From contig LNKV01000010.1 in NCBI GenBank assembly GCA_001465935.1, positions 496,001-560,000 on the forward strand: a stretch of DNA of 64,000 nt. Direction: 5' to 3'. Origin of the DNA: Clarireedia homoeocarpa. Its lineage: Eukaryota; Ascomycota; Leotiomycetes; Helotiales; Rutstroemiaceae. The stretch's first letter is position 1. Each line of letters begins with the position of its first letter. The position numbers and the translations under genes are program-made. Under the pieces are notes generated by a model. That model was not told the origin of the DNA. It made no database searches and saw only the letters and a program-made list of their open reading frames with translations. Positions 22,464 to 33,819 of the stretch are shown piece by piece.

Positions 22464-23391
22464 AGCAGGCACAGCTTTCACGTAGGATTGGAAGATCCGG
22501 GGGAAAGTGTGGGTGCGGCGAGGATACAGTTGCATGAAGATCACATAATCCAAGCATCTATTAGTTGCCTTAAACTATGACTGGCGTAGAAGGGCCCAGC
22601 ATTTGCAAAACCTATTCTAAGATGTTTCGTCTAAAAGGTTGAATCCACCCCCAAAGAAGCGAGCGAGATTGGGGGCGCTCTTTCTGTGAAACGTTGGGGC
22701 TGAACATGTGAAAATGGATGACTTCGTTGGGAAATGTAAGGCAATATTTGGCTGAGACGCCATTGATGCGAATTTGAGACCATGATGCCAGACCTTAGGC
22801 AACTTTCTCGGCACAAAAGGGAACGTAATACAATGCGTATTATCGGGGGGTTAATGTCATACTCTCCACAAGTGGGTGAACCAATCCATCGACCAACTCC
22901 AAAACTTGGATATTCAACCAAGATATATATACCTTTTGAGAATCTATTCTGGCAAATCTATATATGATTCCCAATGTCGAAGTGTTACTTGAACATTTAG
23001 ATACATAATTTGGTAGGAGGAAATGAAAGTCTGTGAAAGGAATCTGAAGTTGATCAATGAATTTGTGCATCCACTGGTGCTCCTTTTCAAATCAATGGGA
23101 CTATCACTGTCCAGAGTAAGACGCATCTATCGTGCTTGGTAATACTGAGCATATATTGAGCACCGTAGCCATCAATGCTACCGAACCCAGCAGTCCTACT
23201 TTGTCCAAGTTGACTGATACTGCCCATCTCTCAAGTTACCTAAACGCCCCATGACGCATGTATCCTAGAATCCATGATCCACTGCCAAACTCCCAAAATT
23301 ATATATAAGCTTGCTAACCCGAATGTTCAGAACCCTATAACTTCGCAACATGAATCTAACAACGAGCCATAATCCTAGTATACAAGACATC
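22464..23391. other. Intergenic, holds dispersed repeat copy A
   Basis: Between convergent genes. 22892-23008 matches two other places in the window (see the repeat entries). No gene was seen. Confidence 0.5.
22892..23008 (+). repeat. Dispersed ~120-bp repeat, copy A
   Basis: Starts ACCAACTCCAAAACTTGGA and runs through TATTCAACCAAGATATA, then a TTTTGAG block, then CCCAATGTCGAAGTGTTACT and GAACATTTAGATACATA. The same order of blocks recurs at 36424-36543 (+) and 51121-51242 (-). Confidence 0.75.
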
Positions 23392-25460
23392 TCACGCGCC
23401 CATCCCCAACCCTATTATCTCAAAAATGATAGGATTGCCCTCAACAGCTAACCAAGCAATACCTGACAACGGTTAGACGATAATTGCATACGTTGCATGT
23501 AGGGAGAACTTACCACTGTAGACCACGAGTTTGGTAACTACTTCAACATCATACCTTACACGAGGTTTTTCTAGCCTTGAAAACATCTCTGTCTCATCCA
23601 ACTCATTCCCCTGTACCACCACGATCTCATCCTCTTCAGCATCTGGACTGTCTAGACCAGACGTCGGCACAGCTGGGGTATAAAGCACATGTCCTGCTCC
23701 CATCATCTGCTCATACGAACCAATTCTGGATTGTGCTGGAGTAGGGAGATCAGTACCACCGAGCATAGGAGTTATGCCAGATGTGGCAGCACGATCCTTG
23801 GGTGGTGGTGTGACTGAGAAAGATTCATTTTGCCCTTTCACAATTGGTGGTCGCGGACCTGTTCCGTCAGATGTAAGACTATCCCTTCGTCTCTTCTCCC
23901 GATAGGCAAGAGTTTCGTATGCATCCGCTGCTGATTGAGGTCCAACGGACACTGCACGACCGCGACCGGCATGTCGTATGGAGTTTAGTAAACTTGGTAA
24001 ATCTGATACTGATGGCATAACATTGTCAACCTTGAGTCTTGCGGGAATTTTATTATACTCTGATGCGGGCATAAAGAACTTTCGAGGTAAAATGAAGCCA
24101 GACTTTTCGATCGCACGGAAAAGGTGAGGCAAGAGCTTCAGCAAGGTTGGTTTCATGACTTCCCTCCAAGCAAAAATAACCAGCACCCCAACAACTATTC
24201 GTAATATTGTGATCGTCCATCCCATATGCTTCAGGTCGAAGGGTACTGTTGCCGGAACTGGTATCTTCCATGACTTGTCACTAGAAGCGTAGTGCCAGCC
24301 TCCCAGTTCGACTCCGATCATCACTGCCGCGAAAGCCACGCTGTCGTCGAAACATGGACAATCATCTGCGGGTTCCGGATGCACTCTTATCAGAATGATA
24401 ATGGCGATGGCTACAGCCACAGGGGCTTCCCAGGTGCTGTGGTGCAAATAATTGTCAATTGCCGCTCCGTAGACGCATTCGACGATAGAGATGAGCGCTC
24501 CTATAATACTGCCCACAATGACATCGACAAATCCATGCATTCCACAATAAAGTCGCCCAAGGACAATCGAAATAGCATAAGAGTAGCTCACGATTTCTAG
24601 AATGAGCTTGGTAGAAGGAAGTAATTGGCAATCCGGCGAATGGAGGGTGAAGAGAGCATACACAGCTACGGATACAGCGTTTGCTGAATGTGTAGATGGG
24701 AAACCGTATTCGAGAGCGGCCGAGCCCGACATGGTAATGCGATGAAGGGGCGGGGATAATGGCCGGGGTAAAGAGAACATATCCTTAATAAACCCAGTTA
24801 TGAAGACTCCAGATGCCAGTATATGAACCATTCTGATATCCTGTCAGCGCATGCCTGCAAAGTCCATAGCAAGCTTATTACCCTCTTCCCAGCGAAGTAT
24901 GCCCGCACCAAAATAATATGGGAAGAACGATCATGAAGAAGGTATGCGTCCCAAGGTTTGCGGTGATAGCAAAGTAAGAATCGAGAGCTGGTGATCGCAT
25001 CTTAGCCTGCATCCAGGCCAAATATGGTGTCTCCCATCGTATTAAAGGTAGAAGAGCCTGTCGCATGTTGTATCGCCATGGTGGTAGTCTGCGCTTATCT
25101 GGGGAAGTTTATCAGTACATAATTGTGGGTGTGGTCAATTGAGAAGTAATGCGCTCGCTGCACTGTGGGGCGAGTTGATAAAGACTTCAACATCCCACTT
25201 GAGATTGAAATGCGATAAAGCCAACCACTTCAGCACATTGACAATGCGTATCGTAGGACACTAGAAAAATAGAGAGAGAGAGGGAGATCTAGGAGGAAGT
25301 GCGAGAAGTTCGCTTCGTAATCACCACACTTACAGTGATCTAAACTTTTGAGGCCAGCATCAATAACATCCGAAGGCGCGGAAGCTGAAATCGAAGGTGT
25401 TTTGCCATTCTGAGTACGAGTCTCGACCTCTAGGTCAGAGCCATTTGGAGTTGGATACAT
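23392..25460 (-). CDS. LCB3: Sphingoid long-chain-base 1-phosphate phosphatase (Lcb3/Ysr3 type)
   Basis: Integral ER membrane PAP2-superfamily enzyme that dephosphorylates dihydrosphingosine/phytosphingosine 1-phosphate. Four exons: 25460-25334, 25098-24882, 24832-23514 and 23462-23392, giving 577 aa; intron sizes are 235, 49 and 51 bp. The three catalytic motifs are visible: KDMFSLPRP, GFPSTHS (PSxH) and LGRLYCGMHGFVDV (third motif, Gly where SR is usual). Several hydrophobic segments flank them, e.g. FFMIVLPILFW and VAVAIAIIILIRV. A long Ser/Pro-rich cytosolic segment (about residues 350-520) precedes the last hydrophobic stretch, which needs the final exon (GIAWLAVEGNP, IIFEIIGLGMGA). The ATG at 25460 is chosen; upstream codons in the same frame have no ATG. 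The 235-bp first intron is unusually long for this window. Confidence 0.93.
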
Positions 25461-26619
25461 GGATGCATTCGTCGAAGCAGCATCTACATATGTGGCCGGT
25501 CCAAGTGAAAGGAAAGAAAGGTCTTGCGCCGGAGGAACAAGAAAGAGGCCTGAGGAGAATAAGTAAGAGTGGAAGGAGTAGGAAAATGAGAAAAATTCTC
25601 GGATAAATGATAGATCCAGACGGGATGCAAAATGAAAAGGAATGACAGAGAATTGATTTGTGAGAGAGTTTCGTGAGGTTTGGAGATTCCCCTCTCTCAA
25701 AGCCTTTTCCCTATGAATGGAGTGGAATCGAGCATCGGCATTGATTGAGCTGCTTTTACATAAGTAGAATTTCAGCACGAGTTACGAAGGTACATTCGTA
25801 CGCAATTGGGTATGGATCCCTTCCTTGGCTTAACCGCCGTTTTAATCTTTATCGCCTTGCTGCATTAACAAATCTCTAACGATGATGGCAAGGGAAACGC
25901 CACAGGATGGCTGGATGGCTGGATTGCTGGATTGCTGGATTGCTGGATTGATGGATTGATGGGACCACTAAAACTGCCACGTTTATTCTTGAATCCAGCC
26001 ACACCCAAGGCCAAGCACATATCATCCAAGCCAAGTTGTCCGTCTTCTCCGCCGTCCGACTCGAAGTTTGGACGGGATGGAAGACTGGCAGAGGCCACAG
26101 CTCAAGATGCCGGTGCAGAGCGGGAATGGGACAAATGAAGAAGCCACATGCATCGTGAGCCTTCTAATCCATACGAACCATGGTTCTATGTTCTTCGAGC
26201 CGTTGCCGGGGAAACACAATGCAACCGCTATCCTTGTAAATGTAAATAACCACTAACTATCCGGCGCCATCTGCTCACTCTATCTACACAACTTAAAGAA
26301 GCTCGTGTGAGAGTGCGTACTGTATTCTTCAACGTGTCTATCTATTCCTTCCATTCCATTACATTCCCAGAAGGGAAAGTCAACACTTTTTATCCTTTGC
26401 ATAATTACGAATTTGTTGTCTCAACATTACCACCGACCCATTTTGCGAGGACCAGAACGCACAGAGCAACTGATATTGACATTTTGATTCACTGCCGACC
26501 GCATAATATAACGGAGTACGAGTACAACCTATCATAACACCACAACACAACTTCAGCTTTCCAGTGAGAGAGAAAGCACAACGACAAACAATTATAAAGA
26601 CAGCCGTTCTCCGTGGACG
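25461..26619. promoter_or_regulatory. Divergent intergenic region (LCB3 / RHO4)
   Basis: About 1.16 kb between the starts of two divergent genes, so it probably carries both promoters. It contains an 8-bp tandem repeat at 25921-25960. No specific factor site was recognised. Confidence 0.45.
25921..25960 (+). repeat. 8-bp unit GGATTGCT, five tandem copies
   Basis: Three perfect copies followed by two GGATTGAT variants, between LCB3 and RHO4. Confidence 0.9.
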
Positions 26620-27579
26620 ATGGCCACTTCATATCCACCAAACCATTACTCGAGGCGATCAAGTGTTTCCGAAAAATACGACGCCGCCCCAAGAAGGAAA
26701 AGCACACGCCGCGAAACCAGTCAACGATCAAGTGACGGAACAGTTAGCACAATGATGAGCATCGCATCATCAACAGGAAAAGAGTCGGCCGCTACAAATG
26801 TGACGGAAGGTCCTGCGTACTCGAAAAAGATCGTCGTAGTAGGAGATGGTGGATGTGGGAAGACTTGTCTTCTGATAAGTTATAGCCAAGGATATTTCCC
26901 AGAGGTAAGGATGAAATACATTCCACCTCGACATCAAGGCTGATTTTTTTTGATAGAAATACGTCCCTACAGTCTTCGAAAATTACATCACCTATCCAAC
27001 ACATCAAGGCACCGGCAAGACTCTCGAACTAGCATTATGGGATACCGCAGGTCAAGAAGAATACGATCGCCTTCGACCGCTTTCGTACCCCGAGACCGAC
27101 TTACTATTCGTTTGTTTCGCGATCGACTGTCCCAATTCCCTCGAGAACGTAATGGATAAAGTAAGAATCACGCGAAATCAACAAAATCACATCGAATCCA
27201 AAATGCTAACATCAAACCTTAGTGGTATCCCGAAGTCCTCCATTTCTGCCCCTACACACCACTCATCCTCGTCGGGCTAAAATCCGATCTCCGCACAAAA
27301 CGAACCTGCATCGACCTCCTCAAAACCCAAGGCCTCACCCCCGTCACCCAAGAACAAGGCATGGCTGTAGCGCGAAAGATGGGTGCGCGTTACATGGAGT
27401 GCAGTAGTAAGGAGATGACCGGTGTAGAAGAGATCTTCACCGAAGCCATCAACACCGTGGTTGTCAACGACAAGAGCAATCAACAACATCACTCGCCTCC
27501 ACCGGGCACGTCGGGATCGGGCACAGGGTCGAGCGTGATGGCATCGAAGAAGAAGAAGCGCAGTTGTCGTTTCTTGTAA
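26620..27579 (+). CDS. RHO4: Rho-family GTPase Rho4
   Basis: Membrane-anchored small GTPase; Rho4 homologues act in septation and cell-wall integrity in filamentous fungi. Three phase-0 exons, 26620-26904, 26957-27160 and 27223-27579 (introns 52 and 62 bp), give 281 aa. The roughly 70-residue N-terminal Ser/Arg-rich extension is characteristic of Rho4. GTPase boxes: G1 GDGGCGKT (75-82), switch I YVPTVFENY, G3 WDTAGQE, G4-like GLKSDLRTK (Leu instead of Thr, as in Rho4) and G5 ECSSK. After a His/Pro/Gly-rich hypervariable region come KKKKR and the CAAX box CRFL; the terminal Leu predicts geranylgeranylation. Confidence 0.96.
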
Positions 27580-28400
27580 TGACATTTTTTCTTTCTTTTT
27601 TTTTACATTCAACTCAACACACTACTACCACTACCACCACAAACGACGCAGCAGCAACAGCATGAAATGAGATGATGTGAAAGACGACCTACCTACGACT
27701 ACATAACGAAAAGCGTATAATCGGTGAACCATCAAACAAGGCAAGGGAGGATGAAAGGAGATCTGCAAATAAGGAGGAGAAAGAAAGTAGTGCAGGCACA
27801 GGATATGGAGAGGGATGAGGGAACACATACATGTTGGCTATTATTGACGGCCATATTCTTTTTGCATTCAAGAAGAGAGAAATCGATTCTTGTCCTTTTT
27901 TTTTATTTTATTGATCCTTGTACTTTCTCTCTCATATCGACCGGTTTGGGCTCTTTTTGGAAGAGGGAGAAAGAGGGAAAGATTCTCCGGAAATAGTTAA
28001 CAGTGAATTGCGAACTTCATTTTTTATTATATTTTACTATTTCTTCTTGTGAATCAAAGTATTAGGGTTCTGGAGTGCGTGTATTTTTGAGTGTGTATCA
28101 CAATGCTGCCTGCTGCTGTGTCTTGTAATATATCCTATATATTGACTGGCTGATGGACTAACTGACTGGGTATCATATCCCGTAACTCCTGGCTTCGTAA
28201 TAGCATATCGTAGGACCTCTTTCCTCTCCTTCGCTTTCTCTCTCTCCATGTATGTGTATAAACTTCGACGTATAGATAAGTCCTCCAAATCACATCCCAT
28301 TCCATTCCTCTCATCCACCCGCCTGTGTATCGATCGTATCTTCCATTCATCCCCTCTTCACCGATTTATTTCAATTCCATCCGATCCCATTCAATCCAAC
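27580..28400. other. Intergenic, convergent 3' ends of RHO4 and DAD1
   Basis: T-rich and pyrimidine-rich sequence (27890-27960, 28010-28045). No gene was seen. Confidence 0.45.
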
Positions 28401-29058
28401 TCACATCCTCGTAGTCTCATTATCCTCCCCTTCTCCCTCCTCCTCCTCCATCCCCGCATACGCTCCCTCACCCTCTCCCCCCTCCTCAGGTCCTCTTCCC
28501 CCGTGCGCCTGGCCCTGGCCCTGGCCCTGCCCCTTCCTCTGCTGCGCCGCCGCTCCACCATCCTCACCACTCTCCGGCTCCTTCGCCATCACGTTCTCGA
28601 ACTGCGACCACAGTGCCTCTACGGAGCTGAACTCGTTCCCGACCTGGGTTGGGGTGCGGTGCGGTGTTAGTTTAGATTAGATTAGATGTTGGGTTTGGCG
28701 AGGTTGGGTATAGGGCATATGAAGATGAGGGGGGAAGAGCTCACTGCTATAACACCCTCTAGTGATCGATTCAGTTTATTTATATTCGCTAGGACGTGCT
28801 CGAAACTCTACCAGGTCCAGTCAATATTAGTAGTTGCTTCGTTCATTGCTAGATTAATTGATCAAATTGATTTATTCTCCCAGCTCTGGGCGGAAAAACA
28901 TAAGGGAGGGGGGTAAGCAGGAGGGAAGGGAAGGGAAAGGAAAGAAGAAGACACACAGCAGCGATCTCGGAAAGCAGAATCTCGCGCTGCTGCTCAAAGT
29001 AGGATTTTTCGGCGCCGGGGTTGGCGCCGTGCGCAGAGGGACGGGTGGTGGTTGACAT
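28401..29058 (-). CDS. DAD1: DASH complex subunit Dad1, with C-terminal extension
   Basis: Component of the fungal DASH/Dam1 ring that couples kinetochores to microtubules. Three phase-0 exons: 29058-28957, 28807-28745 and 28643-28401 (introns 149 and 101 bp), 135 aa. Exon 1 encodes SYFEQQREILLSEIAA, exon 2 SFEHVLANINKLNRSLEGVI and exon 3 VGNEFSSVEALWSQFENVM, together the whole conserved Dad1 core. Most Dad1 proteins end soon after this. Here about 60 residues follow: QRKGQGQGQGQAHGGRGP, then an acidic Glu/Gly tail ending NETTRM. Splice sites are canonical, and the small exons explain why no long single frame is visible. Confidence 0.93.
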
Positions 29059-29660
29059 TTCTCTCTTTTTTTAGAGGGAGCTTTGGTGAAAGAGGGAGGC
29101 GGAGGAGGAGGAGGTGAGGGGAACAGAACGCGTGTGTGGTACTGTAGTGGGGTTCGCGCTTTTTAACTTTTTGGAAAGGCGAGTCATTGGACGTATTTGA
29201 CATTTGTTTTAATGGTTTCCCTACGATTTTTCACATGGGATCTTATTTCTATTATTTAGGGCTTTAAGGTCACTAGGAGATTTGCGTATATTGAGATTTG
29301 AGTATATTGAGATTTGGATGTGCTGCTTATTTGAGGTTGAGAAATTAGCTCTCTGGCGTGTGTTCATCTCGAGTGAGGAACATTGAACGACGCTTGGGTG
29401 GGAGGAAGCAATTATCAGGTACGAGTGCCAGGGGGTTATTTTTACATTTCAAGTTCTATCTCCATGTTTAACATGCGTGATACTGCTGTTTTGCTCTATA
29501 TCATATTGACAAGCCGTCTACAGATAGAGCAATCTCTAAGTGTTTTAGAGAAGATTTGCACCAAAGTCAGTCATCTCATCTTCTTTATCTTCCACACGGC
29601 AAAACGCTCATGTTCGAGACGAGTCCACTAGAAGTTTAGCTAGCTGACCCCGACTAAAAG

Positions 29661-29720
29661 TCTCCAGGACACGCTTGATCTACGTAGAATACTCCAGGAC
29701 ACGCTTGATCTGCGTATAAT
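29661..29720 (+). repeat. 30-bp unit, two tandem copies
   Basis: Copies at 29661-29690 and 29691-29720 share the core CTCCAGGACACGCTTGATCT with three differences elsewhere. Confidence 0.9.
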
Positions 29721-30710
29721 ACTCCGATGGCTGCCCTTGTTTCATGTGTCCGCTTGCTGGGGAAGCTCCCTGCGTGGTGCATCAAAGGTATAGGTCTATC
29801 GCTATGCATGCAATTCGGATTCGGACATTCTGAAGTCATGATCGTGGCGAAGATGCGTATTTCGATCGAGAGGTCATCCTTACTAGCCGAGTCTCCGCGT
29901 TTTAAGGCTTGATAAAGATGAGGGGAGAATACTACCCACCAGTAATGGGCTAGGTGAATGAGGCTATGTATTTCTTTGCTTTTAGGCTTCGGTCAACATG
30001 CACATTGGGCCTCTGAGCGCCAGAGACCGAAAAGAGAGTATGTTCGGCGATCCCGAAGTGCCACTCCCTTGGAGACATTTTGAAGTTTGTTTGTACTTGT
30101 ATGCTCACGCCTTCCGTGCGCTTACCTTTCGTACGATGTACCTATACAGTCCGGAGATGAATAGTATCCCAATCAGGGACTCTTCGTGCACCAGCTACAC
30201 TGGGTTGGCTTATTCGGATCAAAATCCTGCAGAACGACTTCGAGATCTGACCAGAAAAAGGTCTGGACGATGTTCTATCCACGTAGCTTTCTTGAGAAAG
30301 CGGCACACCGTATCTTTGGGATCCGACGACCGCTTTTTCCAATGAGATTACCGGAAGCCTTGGTTGCTTGAAAACAAGTGCCGACATCCTGCGTGATTAC
30401 GGGTGCTTTCAGGAAATTATGGGCTGGTTTTGGCTCAGGATTCATCGGACGCTGCAGATGGGCGGAACATATCACGTCACGTGCATAAATGACGTAGGTG
30501 AGGAGAAATGTTTCGGGCTTCGACCCCCTCGTCTGCAAAAGGCGCGTTGGGTGGTGGTCCCCTACTTAAAAAATCTCATGCACGATGATACAATTGCCGT
30601 AAAAAAACTCCGCGTTCGATTTCAAATGCTCGAGTTTCACGAATAATCATACCGCTCCGACAGAAGATTGTGGAAACGTCCTCATGACCTTTTGCCTTTT
30701 CTTACTTTTT

Positions 30711-30791
30711 ATTATCCCCTTGACTGCCAACTACTCGCGGCCTCACCAAAAATAAGGTGGGGAAGTCGCGTATGGCAGTCAAGGGGATAAT
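30711..30791. repeat. 81-bp hairpin with 19-bp perfect inverted arms (MITE-like)
   Basis: Left arm ATTATCCCCTTGACTGCCA (30711-30729) is the exact reverse complement of 30773-30791. The inner sequence is itself imperfectly palindromic (TACTCGCGGCCTCACC against GGTGGGGAAGTCGCGTA), so the whole element can fold into one stem with a short A/T loop. No protein is encoded. Confidence 0.9.
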
Positions 30792-31022
30792 GACCGGGTA
30801 GAACAACATTCATATATGATCCACTTCTTCTCGCCATTTCCCATTACAAAACACTTGCTATAAGCATTCTACAGAACCCATCTCCTAAAAATTCAGCTTC
30901 ACCATCTGCTTCGACCTTCCCAGTCGTTATACATCTTCCTTGAACCTTTTAAGCCTGCGACTTTAGCTTGAAGACTATTTCATTGCTTTATGTTATAGAC
31001 GGGGACTAATTAGTCTACGAAA

Positions 31023-32195
31023 ATGAGTTATGCTCCAATCGCCCTTCAGGCCACTGACCTATTGGTCGGCAAGCACTTTGACAAGTTACCCAACAGTCTA
31101 TTCGACAAAGATAGATACAAGCCCAATAGACTCCGCCGCAAGAGCCGCAAGCGTCGTGACCAACCCGATGAACGTACTCGCGATCGCGACGACAGGGACG
31201 ACAGGGACGACAACCCCGAGATCGTAGAGCCAGACGAGCTTGGATACCAATCCGAACCTGAATCTAAATCAAACATGCATGACATCCCTCGTCATAGTGG
31301 ACAGGGAGCAGGCGGTTCGCAATACTCCAACCGATCCGATACTCCACCTTTCTACAGCCAACAACCACCACGTGTACGACCCGAATACATGCCGAAATAC
31401 CCCCCTCAGACATCACAACAACAATCCGATTACTATTTCCCCCCACCGCCAATCGAGCCCTATCCTGATCCACGCCCATCGAGCTATGGCCGAGATGACC
31501 GCCCTCGTCGAGGCACATTCGACGATCGAGATCGCAACGACTACGAAAGTAACTTCTACCACGACCAGCGCCGTCGTCCAAAACCCATCGCGAGACGATC
31601 CTCCTACGACGATCTCCCGATCCGCGACTCCCATCGCAAAGACCAACAACTTGAACGTCGCAAGCCTAAGAGCTTAGCTTCTGAGCGAGGGAGCGATGAG
31701 GGAATTAGAGAAAAAGCGCATCGCTATGGAGTGAAGGATGAAATCAAAGATATGTTCAGCGATAGTCGCAAAGGGCTGGCGGGCGGTGCAATTGGCGCAT
31801 TAGTAGGAGGATGGGCAGCTGACAAACTGCAAGAAGCTCAGACAGGGAAAACCGATTCCGAGCGCTCGGGTCGGTCGAGATTGATTACATTATTGGGTGC
31901 AGCGGCTGGTGGACTGGCTGCCAATGCGGTGGTGGATAAATGGGAAGACGATAAGAAGAAGACTACTCTGAAGCAACAGGACTGGGACGACAAGTGGAAT
32001 AGAAATGGGAGTCGGAGTCGGGATCGCGGAGATAAGAGTCGAGAGCGAGAGGATAAAGGGCGGGGACGGGATGAGCGGAGGAGGAGGGATTCGGTTATGA
32101 GTTTTGATAGTCGGGACAGATATCTGGCTTATGATGAGCGGACAAGCAGAAGTGATGGGAGGGGATATAATAGATCTAATGATGGGTATTATTGA
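31023..32195 (+). CDS. Charged, disordered protein with glycine-zipper segments
   Basis: Single exon, 390 aa, family not firmly recognised. N-terminus MSYAPIALQATDLLVGKHFD precedes a long low-complexity region rich in Arg/Asp (RERD-like) and Pro/Tyr/Gln (about residues 40-200). Then comes KDEIKDMFSDSRKGLAGG, followed by a Gly/Ala zipper (GAIGALVGGWAADKL) and a second (LITLLGAAAGGLAANAVVDK). These are two hydrophobic Gly-x3-Gly stretches like those in small membrane-associating proteins. The C-terminus returns to an Arg/Asp/Ser repeat and ends GYNRSNDGYY. The two zippers suggest membrane association or self-assembly, but that is inference. The start lies 20 nt into a short leader after a stop-rich region. 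Confidence 0.8.
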   Translation: MSYAPIALQATDLLVGKHFDKLPNSLFDKDRYKPNRLRRKSRKRRDQPDERTRDRDDRDDRDDNPEIVEPDELGYQSEPESKSNMHDIPRHSGQGAGGSQYSNRSDTPPFYSQQPPRVRPEYMPKYPPQTSQQQSDYYFPPPPIEPYPDPRPSSYGRDDRPRRGTFDDRDRNDYESNFYHDQRRRPKPIARRSSYDDLPIRDSHRKDQQLERRKPKSLASERGSDEGIREKAHRYGVKDEIKDMFSDSRKGLAGGAIGALVGGWAADKLQEAQTGKTDSERSGRSRLITLLGAAAGGLAANAVVDKWEDDKKKTTLKQQDWDDKWNRNGSRSRDRGDKSREREDKGRGRDERRRRDSVMSFDSRDRYLAYDERTSRSDGRGYNRSNDGYY

Positions 32196-32489
32196 GGTGT
32201 TAGGGTTTGGGGATGTGAGATTTGAGAAGCTGAGAGTGTACAGGACATGACTGCGATGATGTTATGACGATGATTATGACCACAAGAGATATTTATCTTA
32301 TGATGATTACGACAAGATCTGGGCATTGGTATTGGTTGGAGAGGCGTTTGCGAGCAAATTTGTACTTATAGGATGAGCAGCATGTAGCATGGATTGGGCA
32401 GTACTGGCGATGGCATTAGTATTTATGAATTTATGAAAATTCCATAACATTCCGTACACAATCTTCTGAGGCAAAAAAAGAATTAAATA

Positions 32490-33819
32490 TTAGGATTGTT
32501 TAGCCTTCAGTGCAGAGAAGTCATACGTCTGCAGTTTAACCTTGTCAGACTTCACCACGCCAACCCATCGAGATATTAATGTTGCAACTCTGGTCCACGA
32601 GACAAATGCTAATATGGTATACAGAATCCACAATCCCCATTCGCTCTGCGGGTTGAGAATTGCTGGTGCGCCGGGTGGTAGTTTTTGAACATCTGATTGT
32701 CTTTGTTAGCAAAACGTGCATAGATAGTCTGATGACCACAAAACGATATGCACTCAGGTTAGTGGAAACGACAAACTCACTCTGCACAAACGGTAACATC
32801 TTCTCCTGATACCTCTTCAAGCCCTCATCCCACTCACCCCTACAAGTAGCCAGTTCGCCCGCCAAACAATAGGCCCCAAAAATCGCCACGCTGGTCCCCA
32901 TTCCCGAGATCGGCGAAGGACAATATCCCGCGTCTCCGGCCAGCGCTACTCTCCCGCGATAGAATTGCGGCGGCTTCACCTGTGCGATCTCTTGCATGTA
33001 GAAATCATCGGATCTGTCCATCTCATCCAGCACACGGGTGATCTCGAAACCCATGTCGCTAGTGAGTTGGCGCCAGAGCCTTTTCTGCTCGGGAACGCTG
33101 AGAGTAGGGTAGTGGGCGATTTTGGGGGCGTGGATGGCGCCAGTTATGGCGAGATAGACGCGTGTTGTGCCACCGCCGTTGTCGGGGCGGAGAAGGATCA
33201 GGCGCCCGCCAGGGGCATTGTACCATTTGGCGAACTGGCCGTCTTGGGGTGCGGAGGGGATGGTGAAATAGGCGGTCCATTGGGCGCAGGAGCTTAGGCC
33301 ATCGTTTGGGAGGGGCATAGTGAGACGACGCACTTTGGATCGCATGCCGTCTGCTCCTATTACTAGGTCGAAGGTGCGTTGGGGTCCTTTGGCGAATGTA
33401 CAGTTTACTTTTTTGCCGTCGTCTTCGATGGCTGTCACATGATCGTCGAAGATGTATTCGCATGTTTCTTTGGTAGCATCGTAGAAGACTTGTGCTAAGT
33501 CACCTCTGATAATCTCTACATCTGATGTGAAGCTGTTGCCATTCTTTTCGTCTACTGGGAAGCTGGCGCAGGTGTTTCCTTTACTATCGATGAATAGCAG
33601 GCCTTTTTCTTGTGTGCTTTTGGCTTTGATTGTGTCCCATAATCCCATCTGCTTCACCACTTCACGAGCTTGTTCTCGAATGTCGATTCCTTGTCCTGCT
33701 TTGCGGAGTTCCGGGGCTCGCTCAATGATAGTGGTTTTGATGCCGGCTTGATGCAACCACCAGGCACATACTGGACCGGCAATGCCACCACCGGATATGA
33801 GAATCGAGGGTTGAGACAT
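32490..33819 (-). CDS. FAD-dependent monooxygenase (aromatic hydroxylase class)
   Basis: Flavoprotein monooxygenase of the PHBH/TetX fold, using NAD(P)H and O2 to hydroxylate a small organic substrate. Two exons, 33819-32781 and 32692-32490, with an 88-bp intron; 413 aa. Signature motifs: GGGIAGPVCAWWL (GxGxxG, FAD AMP), the Glu-Arg end ERAPELRKAGQGIDIR, DLVIGADGMRS (the DG motif) and GRVALAGDAGYCPSP (the GD motif), followed by GMGTSVAIFGAYCLAGEL. Exon 2 encodes a hydrophobic C-terminal segment (GLWILYTILAFVSW) and a basic end, suggesting a membrane anchor. The ATG at 33819 is used, because the frame extends upstream only to a TTG. The substrate cannot be read from the sequence. Confidence 0.92.

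Larger units (their letters stand above)
29059..31022. other. Intergenic, about 2 kb, with a 30-bp duplication and a perfect-armed hairpin
   Basis: No supported gene. It contains the 30-bp tandem repeat (29661-29720) and the inverted repeat at 30711-30791. Open frames at 29998-30345 and 30275-30538 overlap on opposite strands and look like chance. Confidence 0.45.

Noticed and set aside
30275..30538. Overlapping opposite-strand frames at 29998-30646
   Set aside because: Mutually overlapping, no ATG-supported domain, no splice pattern.
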